Shown in pieces: positions 21,001 through 30,547 of a DNA stretch of 64,000 nt (the stretch's first letter is position 1; every line of letters starts with the position of its first letter). Made by a program: the position numbers and the translations under genes. The notes beneath the pieces were generated by a model. That model saw only the letters and a program-made list of their open reading frames with translations, ran no database searches and was not told the DNA's origin. Origin of the DNA: Triplophysa rosa (taxonomy: Eukaryota > Chordata > Actinopteri > Cypriniformes > Nemacheilidae); NCBI RefSeq assembly GCF_024868665.1, contig NC_079894.1:5977426-6041425 (forward strand). The letters are read 5' to 3'.

Positions 21001-24000
21001 CCAGGAAGCTGTTCCTCTAACTGCTTGCATTTTGCACCTGTTTGACTGCTTATCTTGGTGGTACAGGAAGGAGCTTGCGTCGCGGTTGCTTCCTGGTGGG
21101 ACTGAGTTTAAGGACGCTGTAGCCAAAGAGGTGGAGGCTATAGAGAAAAGATTTGCCCAGAAACAAGCTGAGATGGAGCAAAAGCTTGGTGATTCTCTTA
21201 AGCAGTATGCCGCTCTGGAGGATGAGTTTCGCATGGCTCTTACCATTGAGGCAAAGCGTTTCTCAGAGGTAGAGTAATCGAAATAAAAGGAAAAGCGTGA
21301 CCTTTTGACATTATACTTCATAAAGGTTTGGATCGATTTCATTTAGACAGTCAAACACACTGAGGATAAGAATATAATTATTATTTGGAAAACGTTATAA
21401 GTAAATATATCAAAGAAATGAGATATGAGTTGAATGTCAATGCAGTTCGTAAAATGTCAGAGTGGTGATAAAATGAATACTTAAACTTTCCAAGTGCTTT
21501 TTTAACATTTTATTGCGAAAGTGTTTTTAACTCTGTGGGTGTTTGTAGGTGAAGGAGGGGTTTGATCAGATGTCTGCTGAGCTCTTAGAAGTGAAATCAA
21601 GCCTCAGTCAGTCTCAGCAGAAAGAGAAGCAATCAGTCTCTCTGGTGCAGGAGCTCACAACCATGGTGAAGGAGCAAAAAACAAGAATAGCTGAACTCCT
21701 CAAAGCTAAACGGGAAGCTGCAGCTGAGTTTAAGGCAAGACCAAAAGAATTTTGATGTTACAAATGTTTAATTATATAGATCAAAATGTGCACTTTAGAA
21801 ATCACACTATGCTTTGCTTTTGCATGCCAGACCCGTCTGCAGTCCTTGGAGTCCAAACTAGAAGAGGACAAACGCCTCAACCTCCAGGTAGAGCTATTAA
21901 AGAAAGACAAGACCAGGCTGCTGTCCCAGCTCACAGCTCAAGAGTCTGTCATAGATGGGCTACGAGCAGAGAGGAAGATCTGGGGCCAGGAACTTGCACA
22001 GCAAGGTACAGAAGCAGAAAATATGTCTGACACCATTTCCAAATCAAGCGTGACATGATTAGCTCTCTTACTGTATATCTGTGTTCAGAATCAACTTTAT
22101 TGTCAAGTACTGTAGGTTCACATATACAAGGAATGGGCTAGTTGCACAAGATGGCGCCGGTGGTGAGGTTTTGCAACGCTAGGGTCAGCAGACCAATTTC
22201 TGGTCGTATAACACTATCGAGTTGTTTTGGCTTAGCGATGTAAAGAGGATAAGTCATATCGCTGATATATTGCTTTCTACTTTTATCTCCTTTTCCCATA
22301 CAGTGTTATACGACCGGAAATTTGTCTGCCGACTCTGGCGTCCCAAAAGCTCACCGGTACCGTCTTGTGCACCTCGCGAATTAGAGCTGTAATAAAGCTG
22401 TAACTATAAACAAAAATCAAACATTTGAAAAATACAAAGACGGAAGGAATGTTAACAAAGGATGTGCAAAAAGTGGTTTGTTGATAGCTTTTGTCTGTCA
22501 TGGTCCAAAATCCTGCTCCTCATAGTGTACATTAAGCCTAAAATATGTTCTGATTGGCTGTCATCTCGTGGTGCTGTTTAATGTGTAGTGGGGATAGAGA
22601 AAATACTTGTTGCATTTCCCCTGGAAAGACGGTGTTAAAGAGGTGTTTTTTTACCTGCTTTGTACGTTTTGTGTTTAGGTGCATCTTTAGCACAGGACCG
22701 TGGTCGACTAGAGGCTAGGATTGAGGTGTTGTTAACCGATCTGGAGTCGCAGAAGAAACAGAATGAGAGAGACAACGATGCACTTAGGATTAAAGCAAAG
22801 ATCGTTGATGACCAGACAGAGACTATCCGTAAACTAAAAGAGGTAAAGTCCTGTTCATTCACAAAATAGAACTAACTAAAAATACTGAAGCGAATGCATG
22901 GAGACCAAAATCCTTTATGCAGCAGGATCAGTCTTCTCTGCCGAACTCATTTTGTTTTCATGTGTTGCTCCTAGGCCCTGCTAGAGCGAGATGAGCAGAT
23001 CCGTAAATTGCGCGAAGAAAGTGTGCAGGACCAGCGAAAGTCAAAACAGCAGCTGGAGGAGGTAATGGCATCTGCTGCGGAGCTCAGAGACACAGTGGAG
23101 CAGCTTAGTCTCAGAAAGGAGGAGTTGAAACAACAGCTTCTCGATAAGGAGGCGGAGCTTGATGAGGTCAAAGAGAACTACAGGTATGGGACCACATAGC
23201 TAGTTTATACTTTTTTATAAACAGGCCAGGGAACATCACATTACATTATTGTTAGAACTGCTATCTGCTCTGTAGGGTTTCAAGTAAGAAATGGCAGGAA
23301 AAGGCTGAACTGTTGAACAGGCTCGAGAGCCAGGTAAAGCGAATGAAGGAGGGATTTGATTCCAAAGAGAGAGCTCTGGTGGAAGAAAGGGACAAAGCTT
23401 CACAAGCGCACAGGTATGAGGAGGGAAGCACATCCTGTTTTGGTTGATATATGGAATATATCAATTTTCATGTAATTTCATTTTTTAGGGCAGCAGTGGA
23501 GAAGCTTCACTGTGTGGACGATGCCTTCCGTAGACAACTGGAATCTCTGCAGGCTTCCCATCAGGCTGAGCTACTTCGCCTGGCGAATGACAAACAGAAA
23601 CAGACAGAGAAAGCCAATCAGAAGGTATTTGTATTTGGTTCATGTATTTATCATAAAGGGATAGTTCACCCAAAGCGGAGAATTCGGTCATCACTTACTC
23701 ACCCTCAGATTGTTTCAAACCTGTATAAATTTCTTTGTTCTGCTAAACACAAAATCATTTGGAAGAGTGTCAGTAACCAAACAGATCTCATCCCCCATTG
23801 ACTGAGTATATTTTCCCTACAAAGGCAGTAAATGGGGGATGAGATCTGTTTGGTTACTAACATTCTTCCAAATATCTTTCTCTGTGTTCATCAGAACAAA
23901 GAAATTTATACAGATTTGGAACAACCTGAGGGTGAGCAAATGATGACAGAATTTTCATTTTTAGGTGAACTATCCCTTTAAGGATTGAAGCTGCTTGCGG

Positions 24001-24851
24001 ACCTACTTGAAGCGTTCTAGAGGGCACTGTTTCCTCACACAGAAAAATAGCTAAATTAAAGGGGTCATATGGCGCGAACACGTGTTTTTCTGTGTCTTTG
24101 GTGTGCTATAAGTTGCCCATGCATGTATTAGACACGTAAAATTGCAAAAATTAAAGTGTCGGAACAAAAGATGCATTCTATCTAAAAGTGAATGCTCACC
24201 CAGACCTGCCTGAAATGCCTCGTGTAACCACACCCCCACAAATCTACTTCAATTCGTGGTATGATTTGACTAAGACCGCCCAAATGTACAGTATACGCAA
24301 GTCAGTACTGTCAGTACAATTGCTTTGGAACCTGATGTTCCAAATATGGTAAGAGGCGTTACATTTCCGTCACATGCTTGCAGTATTCGACCAATCACTA
24401 CGCACTGGTTAACTAACCAATCATAGCACACCTCGCTTTTTAGAGCGATGAGCTTTGTTAAAAATCCGCGCGTTTCAGAGAGGCGGGGCAAAGAGGAGAT
24501 ACAAACATCCACGGTATGTGGAAAATACAGCGTTTTCGAACCTTAAATCGTGTATACACATTGCAATACATCTAAAACAAACGATAATATTCGTTTTAGC
24601 CGTGTCATATGACCCCTTTAAAACAGATGAGTTGTGTTTATATTAATTTATTGAGTAAAGAGGAACTGATGCTCGATCATCTCTCTCTTAAAACAGTTTA
24701 AACATCTGCAGACTGCAATTCTTTTTGATTTTTATTACAGGTGTTCCAGGTGGAGGAGGAAATGCGTCAGCTGCTTGAGGAAACTGAGAGTAATAAAAGG
24801 GTTATGGAGGAGAAAATGAGACGCCTCACACAAGTGCTGAAAGACTTCTAA
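15082..24851 (+). CDS. lrrcc1: Leucine-rich repeat and coiled-coil centrosomal protein 1
   Basis: LRRCC1 (CLERC) is a centriole/centrosome protein needed for spindle-pole integrity. Nineteen coding exons: 15082-15125, 15238-15443, 15624-15689, 15830-15997, 16280-16449, 16854-17003, 17105-17304, 18366-18546, 18653-18801, 20048-20252, 20814-20953, 21067-21268, 21549-21734, 21831-22005, 22679-22842, 22975-23183, 23276-23413, 23489-23624, 24741-24851. They sum to 3,000 nt: 999 codons plus TAA, close to human (about 1,030). The N-terminus has consecutive LRRs (ISSLNLHCNRISKIEGL, IRHLDLSSNHICRIEGL, LRTLNLSCNLITRVEGL, LTRLNLAYNQINDLSGL) and an LRR cap near VVGLHNLKDLTL. A Ser/Lys-rich linker follows, then continuous coiled coil from about residue 400 to the end with conserved blocks such as EDEFRMALTIEAKRFSEV and DDQTETIRKLKE. 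Start ATG 15082 gives MAVGELCLIDKDIS, aligned with the human N-terminal block. Intron 13 has a GC donor. The e2f5 start is 664 bp downstream on the same strand. Confidence 0.95.
16486..16776. mobile_element. Foldback MITE (Angel-like), copy 2, in lrrcc1 intron 5
   Basis: Left end AAAGTGATAGTTCACCCAAA, right end GGGTGAACTATCCCTTT. The paired internal blocks 'acacaaaagaagatattt' and 'aatatcttcttttgtgtt' confirm the foldback. It is one of the two best-preserved copies in the window. Confidence 0.85.
17537..17706. mobile_element. Short GC-rich foldback MITE in lrrcc1 intron 7
   Basis: The left arm TAACATCCACTGCAGGCTTG runs on into TTTTTCCG. It pairs with the right arm CCGGAAAAACAAGCC plus GCCTGCAGCGGATGTTA. 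The interior 110 bp is unique and GC-rich. Length and structure fit a MITE; the family is not recognised. Confidence 0.6.
19745..19855 (+). repeat. Degenerate tRNA-derived SINE
   Basis: The segment contains 'tagttgatggagcaaaggtc', 'atgggtttcattccgtgaac' and a tail 'gcctttggaaaatgcatgaa', matching in order the A-box, B-box and 3' tail of the better copy at 20315. It is diverged and clearly dead. Confidence 0.55.
20315..20465 (+). repeat. tRNA-derived SINE (HAmo-like)
   Basis: The head reads CCTGTAGCTCAGTGGTTAGA (A box) and ATGGGTTCGATCCCAGGGA (B box), as in a tRNA. The tail reads AAGTCGCTTTGGATAAAAGC then GTCTGCCAAATGCATAAATG, a tail widespread in fish SINEs and typical of cyprinid HAmo-type elements. 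There is no acceptor stem pairing that would make it a tRNA gene. It sits in lrrcc1 intron 10. Confidence 0.85.
22138..22374. mobile_element. Foldback MITE in lrrcc1 intron 14
   Basis: The left arm (TTGCACAAGATGGCGCCGGT and, further in, 'tctggtcgtataacac') pairs with the right arm ('gttatacgaccgg' and 'accggtaccgtcttgtgca'). The arms are diverged but run the full length of the element. The family is unknown. Confidence 0.55.
23654..23981. mobile_element. Foldback MITE (Angel-like), copy 3, in lrrcc1 intron 18
   Basis: AAAGGGATAGTTCACCCAAA at the left, GGTGAACTATCCCTTTA at the right. The two arms meet around 'aaacagatctcatccccca' and its inverse 'tgggggatgagatctgttt', so the element is a near-perfect hairpin of about 330 bp. 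It is a longer variant than copy 2. Confidence 0.85.
24060..24617. mobile_element. TTAA-flanked non-autonomous DNA transposon in lrrcc1 intron 18
   Basis: TTAA at 24056-24059 and 24618-24621 bracket an element whose ends are AGGGGTCATATG and its reverse complement CATATGACCCCT. The inner ends also pair loosely ('gcgcgaacacgtgttttt' with 'cgttttagccgtg'). Target site and AG-start resemble the element at 5497-6511, though the terminal sequence differs. No coding capacity. It lies just downstream of the MITE copy 3. Confidence 0.7.
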
Positions 24852-25514
24852 CCTCCTATCTGCTGCAGAGCCACAAGACAAACATACTTGGTGGATGCCT
24901 TATTTTTTGAAAGTCATGTTTTTGTTAAATTTGGGGTGCAAACATATTCCTAAATGTTCACCCCATTGTATTGAACTGTAGTTTAAGTTTTTATTAAAAT
25001 TACAGTACAAACAGGTCTCTGTAAAATTGTAGAATTAAATTATTTATTTTTGTATTTTATTAAACATAATAAAATACAAAATAGTTTGACGTACCTTTAC
25101 AATGCATTATTATGTAATGTACTTTTATGTAACATTTCCTTTTGTTGTTTCTCTGTTTAAATTGTATAATTAAATCTATAAACTCGTTGTCAATAGGCCT
25201 ACGTGTCAGTTTGTTATTTTGAGAAATTAAATGCAATATTAAAACTGTTGGTCAGACTCAGTCTCTTAACTCTAGTCGAACATTCACGCAAGCGAACAAG
25301 CAGAGACGTTTCTATAGCAACGGTAATCCAACGTCATTTCCTCTTGTTTAAAAACCCTCGAGGCATCAGTAGTATTTTGCCCTGAGGTAAATAAGTGAAA
25401 GAGATGTTTCTGGCTCCCCCTCACCAACTAAACGGAGGCCGACCTTCAGACTCCTAAACGAGACAAAAAGGACTTTTTGGAGACACCCCTTAGGCTGAAG
25501 GGGGTTTGAGTGGT
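24852..25514. other. lrrcc1 3' UTR and e2f5 promoter region
   Basis: An AATAAA signal at 25068-25073 probably ends lrrcc1. That leaves roughly 440 bp for the e2f5 promoter and 5' UTR. Nothing between encodes a protein. The compact same-strand spacing keeps the order seen in human. Confidence 0.6.
25068..25073 (+). terminator. Polyadenylation signal, lrrcc1
   Basis: AATAAA in AT-rich sequence 217 bp after the lrrcc1 stop codon. Nearby ATTAAA variants could also serve. Confidence 0.5.
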
Positions 25515-28500
25515 ATGGCGGAGTCGAACAGCGCGAGTTTCCCTCACACGACACCGAACGGGTCCAGTCGCCATGAGAAGAGTTTGGGTCTCCTCACAGT
25601 CAAGTTCGTCACTTTGCTTCAGGAGGCCAAAGACGGGGTGCTCGACCTCAAAGTGGTGGGTTCAAACACAACCGGTGGCATGAATGAGCGATATAAATGA
25701 ATGAAAGTTGGCAGACTGTTTTTGAGGAGTCACACAAAGACATTGTTTTTACCTGAGGGGACCACCTCCGTTGTCCTGTGAGACTCGGTGTGTAAATGAT
25801 ATGCATAAACACAACGTGTTTGGTTAGTCATTACTTAAAAGTGTCAAACAGTGAGAGAAAACGACGTATTATCGTAACGGAGAGATGTTTTTTTAAACGG
25901 AAAGCTGTGGGATATGTGGCAGCCTCGCGGCAGGTGTTTGTTACCTGACGCTCCACTGAGTCGCCTGTTGCAGAGCGACGTGAATTTCAAACGTTGGTTT
26001 AGAATTCAGAATGTTCCCTTAAGAACGATTTAATTCGTTTTTTCCTTTGAAATTCTTGTCAACATTCTAACCGAAAACAAATAAGGAAACGTTATGAGAA
26101 TTCCACTGCAGTGAATCTGTGCGACAAGTAAGCCTACTTACACATCTGTCCGTGTTTATTATTACGGGACGAGTTATTTGAACCCAACATAAATTCTGTC
26201 AATAAAATCTTTTGAATAATTTTCTAAATGTATTATCCAAATTCACATTGAAAATTTAATTGTGTTTTTAATAGGCTGCAGACAGTTTGGCAGTCAAACA
26301 AAAAAGAAGGATCTATGATATTACCAATGTCCTGGAAGGCATTGGGCTCATTGAAAAAAAGACAAAAAACACCATTCAGTGGAAGTAAGTACAAAGACCA
26401 AAATTTGTATGAATGTCTGGTGTTGAAAGTTGTCATGGTAAAGGTATGGTTCACTCAAAACCTTTATTCAGCCTCGTGTGATTCACAGCCTATGACTCTT
26501 TCTACTATAAAACACCAAGGAAGATATTTTGAGAAATGTCAATGTGGACTGATGTTGCTTGGTTACCGACAGTCTTCAAAATATCTTCTTTTGTGTTCTG
26601 CAGAAGGCAGTCAAAGAGGTTTGGAATGACATGAGGATAAAAGAATCCCTTTGGAATGTGTAGATTATATCAATGTTATAGACATAAAACATATTCTATA
26701 CATATAACAGTTAAATGTGGTTTAAAAATGTCTATGTTTTCTTTTTCATTGTTTGGACCATAAATGCTTACTACACTACTGCAGACGCATCACTTTCTAA
26801 AGCGGTTACTGTATCTTTTTTTTAATAGGGGAGAGAGTACAGGCTGCCAGCCCCAGGAAGTTCTGGAGCAGGTGGAAGTTCTCAAGGCAAATATTGCTGA
26901 ACTAGAAATTCAAGAGAGAGAGCTGGACATGCAGAAAGCATGTCTGCAACAAAGCATCAAACATCTGAATGAAAACCCCTCAGGCTGCAGATATCCTTAT
27001 TTCAATAAATAAGAAATGTTGATTCTTTGCTAAAATGTTTGAGTTTTCCTTGGATGGCAAACACCCCGAGAAAAATTCTCTTTTCACACCATTGGCAGAG
27101 AAGTGCTGCTAATTATATGGTAAATGCAACACCAGTCCTCACTGACAATGTTATTATTAGGTGTTAGTGTGGCCCTAGTCCAGTTTTTCCAGTATGTAGT
27201 CTATTCCACTTGATGCTAGAGTTTCATAACGCTCACTCCACCAGTTATTCCTCTTTGGATTAAACTAAAAGTGCTTTATGCCCAGCTAAGCTTTTTATTT
27301 TAAACTGTCATGCTTATTTTTAATGTCATGGTGACTTCTTTTCCAGGACAAATATACAAAAGGATTAGAAATCTGTTCTTTAGCCCTTTATAATTTGTTC
27401 CTTAACATTGCTTACATATAGTTATGTGACGCATGAGGACATATGTGATGCATTTGGTGGAGATACTCTTTTAGCTGTGATGGCACCATCAGGGACACAG
27501 CTGGAGGTCCCAGTTCCTGAGATGGTACGTTATACAGTATGTATCATATATGAATATAAAGTAAGTAAAATTTATTTATATAGCACCTTTCACAGACAAG
27601 ACATCACAAAGTGCTTTACACAACACTGTCAGTAAAACAATCAAACATGCATACAATCAAATATAAAATAAAGACATAACAGAAACCAATTAGAGCCCTA
27701 ATAAACTCCCAGCTGTACTGTTAATTAAAAGCTTGTCCAAAGAGGTGCATCTGTCTACAGAGCCCATTGATCTCAATCCTAGAGGGAGAGAGTTTCAGAG
27801 TCTTGGAGCCACAGCACAGAAGGCACGGTCACCTTTTGTCTTAAGATGTGTTCTAGGGATAGTTAGAAGGTCCCGATCAGAGGACCTTAAAGACCGACCA
27901 GGAGAAGGTACATGTAATAGATCCTGAATATAGGAAGGTGCCTGACCATGCAAGGCTCTATAAGTAATTACTAAAATTTTAAACTGCACTCTAAAAGCAA
28001 TAGAGTTGCTTTTAGAGTTGCTTTTAAGCCTGTGGTCGTCTCTGTCCCTCCAATAGATGACATCTCTGCCATGCCGACTCCCCCTAGTACCCCAGCCAAT
28101 GAAGGTCCTTAAGAACAGGGGTGATGTGGGACCTCTTGCTGGAACTCGTCAAAAGTCTTGCAGCTGCATTCTGTACAACTTGTAGTTGCTCCAAAGACAA
28201 TTTGCTCAAACAAGTATACAGAACATTGCAATAATCCAATCGTGATGAGATAAAGGCATGGACAAGCATCTCCATCTCTTTTTTTTTGAGACAAAAAAAC
28301 GAATCTGAGCAATGTTTCTGAGATGGAAAAACATGAATGAACTACAGACTTTACATGACTGTTAAAGCATGTAGCGCTGTCAAAGATGACACCCAGGTTT
28401 CTTATGTCACTGCGGTCAGACAGTACTAAGCCCCCCATAAACTGCTTAATCTTAGGAGTAATATTATCAGAGGCAAAAATCATCATCTCAGTTTTATCAT

Positions 28501-30547
28501 TATTAAGTTGAAGAAAATTGTCTGCCATCCAGTTGTTAATGGCGACTAGACAGTTCTCCAGAACTGACAGTTTATCTAGACTATCGGGACTAAAAGAAAC
28601 ATATAACTGAATGTCATCGGCATAGAAATGATGAGATATTATTTTAAAACTGTTAATAATCTTGCCAAGAGGAAGCATATACAGATTAAACAACAGAGGA
28701 CCAAGCACAGACCCATGAGGCACACCACAGGACAAAGACAGTATCTGACATATAAGGTCCTATAGACACAGAAAAACTCCTATCATTCATGAATATATAC
28801 CTGTTCTAAAAGGGTTCATTGCTTGTAAAAAAACACAAATGCATTTAAAAGTCTCCATGCCTTTTGTGTTGATTTAGGGCCAAAATGGTCAGAAGAAGTA
28901 CCAGGTGAATCTGAGAAGTCACTTGGCTCCCATCCAGGTGATGCTGATAAACAGAGAGACGAGTCACTCCAAGCCTGTGGTCGTCTCTGTCCCTCCAATA
29001 GATGACATCTCTGCCATGCCGACTCCCCCTAGTACCCCAGCGGGTCTTCAGAGGTTCCCAGTCTCCTCAGCAGAGCTCTGTGATCTGAAGCACAGTCAGC
29101 TCAAAAGCCCCACTGAAAGACGCCACCTCACGCCGTCCTCCACTCCCCCCGATATGCACATGGGTATGCCATTCACACATTGGCCCCACCCCTTACCTAC
29201 AGTGCGATGAGAAATGTTTGGATTGTGGTGCTGTGTTTATGATTTGTGAGAGATTTAAACTGCAAAATGTGCAAATGGCTTATTTATAGTTGTTATTTAA
29301 ATGGGTAGTTCACCCACAAAATGAAAATTCTGTCAGCATTTACTCACCTTCAGGCTGTTTCAAACCTGTATACATTTCTTAGTTGTGCTGAAGACAAAGG
29401 AAGATATTTGGAAGAATGTCAGTAACTAAACAGATCTCATCCCCGATTTACTGCAATAGTAGGGAAGAAAAATACTATGGGGGTCAATGGGGGGTGAGAT
29501 ATGTTTAGGATCAGGTTTGGGAAAATCTGAGAGTGAGTAAATTGAGTGAGTTTTTTTGTGAACTATCCCTTTAATTTATATATGGATATAAACTTCATTT
29601 ACAAACTCTTTTTTTACCTCTCCTTTTTCTTTAAGATTGCAACCCCGAATCCCCTGCTAGTCAGTGTTTGTTGATGCAGGAGACTGTTGCAGAACATCAG
29701 CGGGAGATGGGGGGTCAGGATCTGCAGTCCATGCTGGATGAAATGAGGGAGGAGAGAGAAGGCAAGGCAGATTCTATCAATAATTGGCCTATACTAATGA
29801 GAGCAGCTAACGGCACAATTCTTTATAATGTGGGTTTAGGAAAGATGCATCACTAACATCTTTTTCTTTTCCTCCAGGTGTTTCTGACCTTATAGATGAA
29901 TTGATGTCATCAGATGGTAAGTCCACTATAAAAACACTATCCAGCTATTTTGTTTTGCATAGAGTATGTGTTGGCTTTTACCTCCCCCTTGTGGTCATGT
30001 AGCATAACTTTTTATATATGTTCTGACTTTTACTTCTGTCCTTATCAATTAATCATATAGCTACTAGCAGTGTAGATAAATCTTTGTAATATGTTTTGAC
30101 CTGAGGATGGGTTTTCAGGGCAGCTGAGTGATGGCTCCTCTCAAGGTTTCTTTCTCCTGTTGATGACAATTTTTTCTTACAACTCTTGCCTTGGCTCGTT
30201 GTTTTAATGGCACTGCTCCGTGCTGCTTTGCAATGTTTTTGTCATGGATTATCAAAATGTAGAATTACAATGTGGGGTTTTTTTGAGCATCATGCATGAT
30301 TTCAAGATGTTTCAGGAGGATCAACCACACCATATAAAGTCTTAATTTTTGTTAATGAAACTAAATTCAAAACCATTTTCGTTTTGTATTTATATTTGCA
30401 CTGTGTGGTAACTTTTTTTTGTTTTTAATTCCTGTAGTTTTCCCCCTGTTAAAACTTTCACCCAATCCTGGCGTGGATTACAATTTCAACCTTGATGACA
30501 ACGAGGGAGTCTGTGACCTTTTTGATGTGCAGATTCTTAATTATTAA
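25515..30547 (+). CDS. e2f5: Transcription factor E2F5
   Basis: E2F5 is a repressor-type E2F that binds DNA with DP partners and recruits p130/p107. Exons: 25515-25655, 26275-26384, 26829-26990, 27416-27524, 28878-29163, 29636-29761, 29878-29916, 30438-30547. Total 1,083 nt, 360 aa (human about 346). The winged-helix DNA-binding domain (residues about 20-90) has the family motif [19 protein letters not shown]. Then come the leucine-rich dimerisation region ([20 protein letters not shown]) and the marked box ([33 protein letters not shown]). The pocket-binding C-terminus is [20 protein letters not shown] plus LNY and stop, essentially identical to mammalian E2F5. Start ATG 25515 is the first in frame with a fitting N-terminus. 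Intron 3 is U12-type AT-AC; intron 6 has a GC donor. Intron 4 carries an L2 LINE fragment. Confidence 0.97.
26440..26640. mobile_element. Foldback MITE (Angel-like), copy 4, degraded
   Basis: Left end 'aaaggtatggttcactcaaa' and internal 'aaaatatcttcttttgtgtt' followed by 'ggtttggaatgacatgagga' match the family. The right terminus is lost. It lies in e2f5 intron 2. Confidence 0.65.
26991..27415 (+). other. e2f5: U12-type AT-AC intron of e2f5
   Basis: Exon 3 ends TGCAG and the intron begins ATATCCTTAT, the minor-spliceosome donor. Near its end is TTCCTTAAC (27398-27406), a perfect U12 branch-site match, then the acceptor AC at 27414-27415. No GT-AG pair in this interval restores the frame, while AG|A joins to give [12 protein letters not shown] as in other E2F5 proteins. 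AT-AC introns are known at this region in E2F genes. Confidence 0.93.
27560..28810 (-). mobile_element. L2-type LINE fragment in e2f5 intron 4
   Basis: The minus strand encodes the end of a reverse transcriptase. A frame from 28735 to 28109 has [20 protein letters not shown] and the catalytic box [12 protein letters not shown]. After a frameshift near 28270 the frame 28275-28084 continues with [15 protein letters not shown] and [10 protein letters not shown]. Further left come [20 protein letters not shown] and a 3' tail 'tttatttatatagcaccttt'. This order is that of fish L2/Maui-like elements. The copy is 5'-truncated and frame-broken, so it is dead. A 71-bp block of e2f5 exon 5 interrupts it at 28026-28096. 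Confidence 0.85.
28026..28096 (+). pseudogene. Displaced 71-bp copy of e2f5 exon 5
   Basis: Bases 28026-28096 are identical to 28971-29041 inside e2f5 exon 5, in the same orientation. They begin AAGCCTGTGGTCGTCTCTGT and end CTAGTACCCCAGC. No splice site accompanies the copy, so it is not an exon. It sits between two parts of the L2 reverse-transcriptase frame, replacing the few codons expected after the DLHW block. On its left is the tandem pair agagttgctttt x2 (28002-28025). Confidence 0.95.
29298..29574. mobile_element. Foldback MITE (Angel-like), copy 5, in e2f5 intron 5
   Basis: Left end ATGGGTAGTTCACCCACAAA, right end GTGAACTATCCCTTTAA. The internal 'aacagatctcatccccga' resembles copy 3, so the two are of the same long subfamily. 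Confidence 0.8.

Noticed and set aside
28026..28096. Tandemly duplicated e2f5 exon (alternative exon)
   Set aside because: The copy lacks both splice sites and is embedded in the antisense LINE frame.
28109..28735. 208-aa reverse-transcriptase frame as a host gene
   Set aside because: It is a truncated, frameshifted L2 LINE fragment inside an e2f5 intron.
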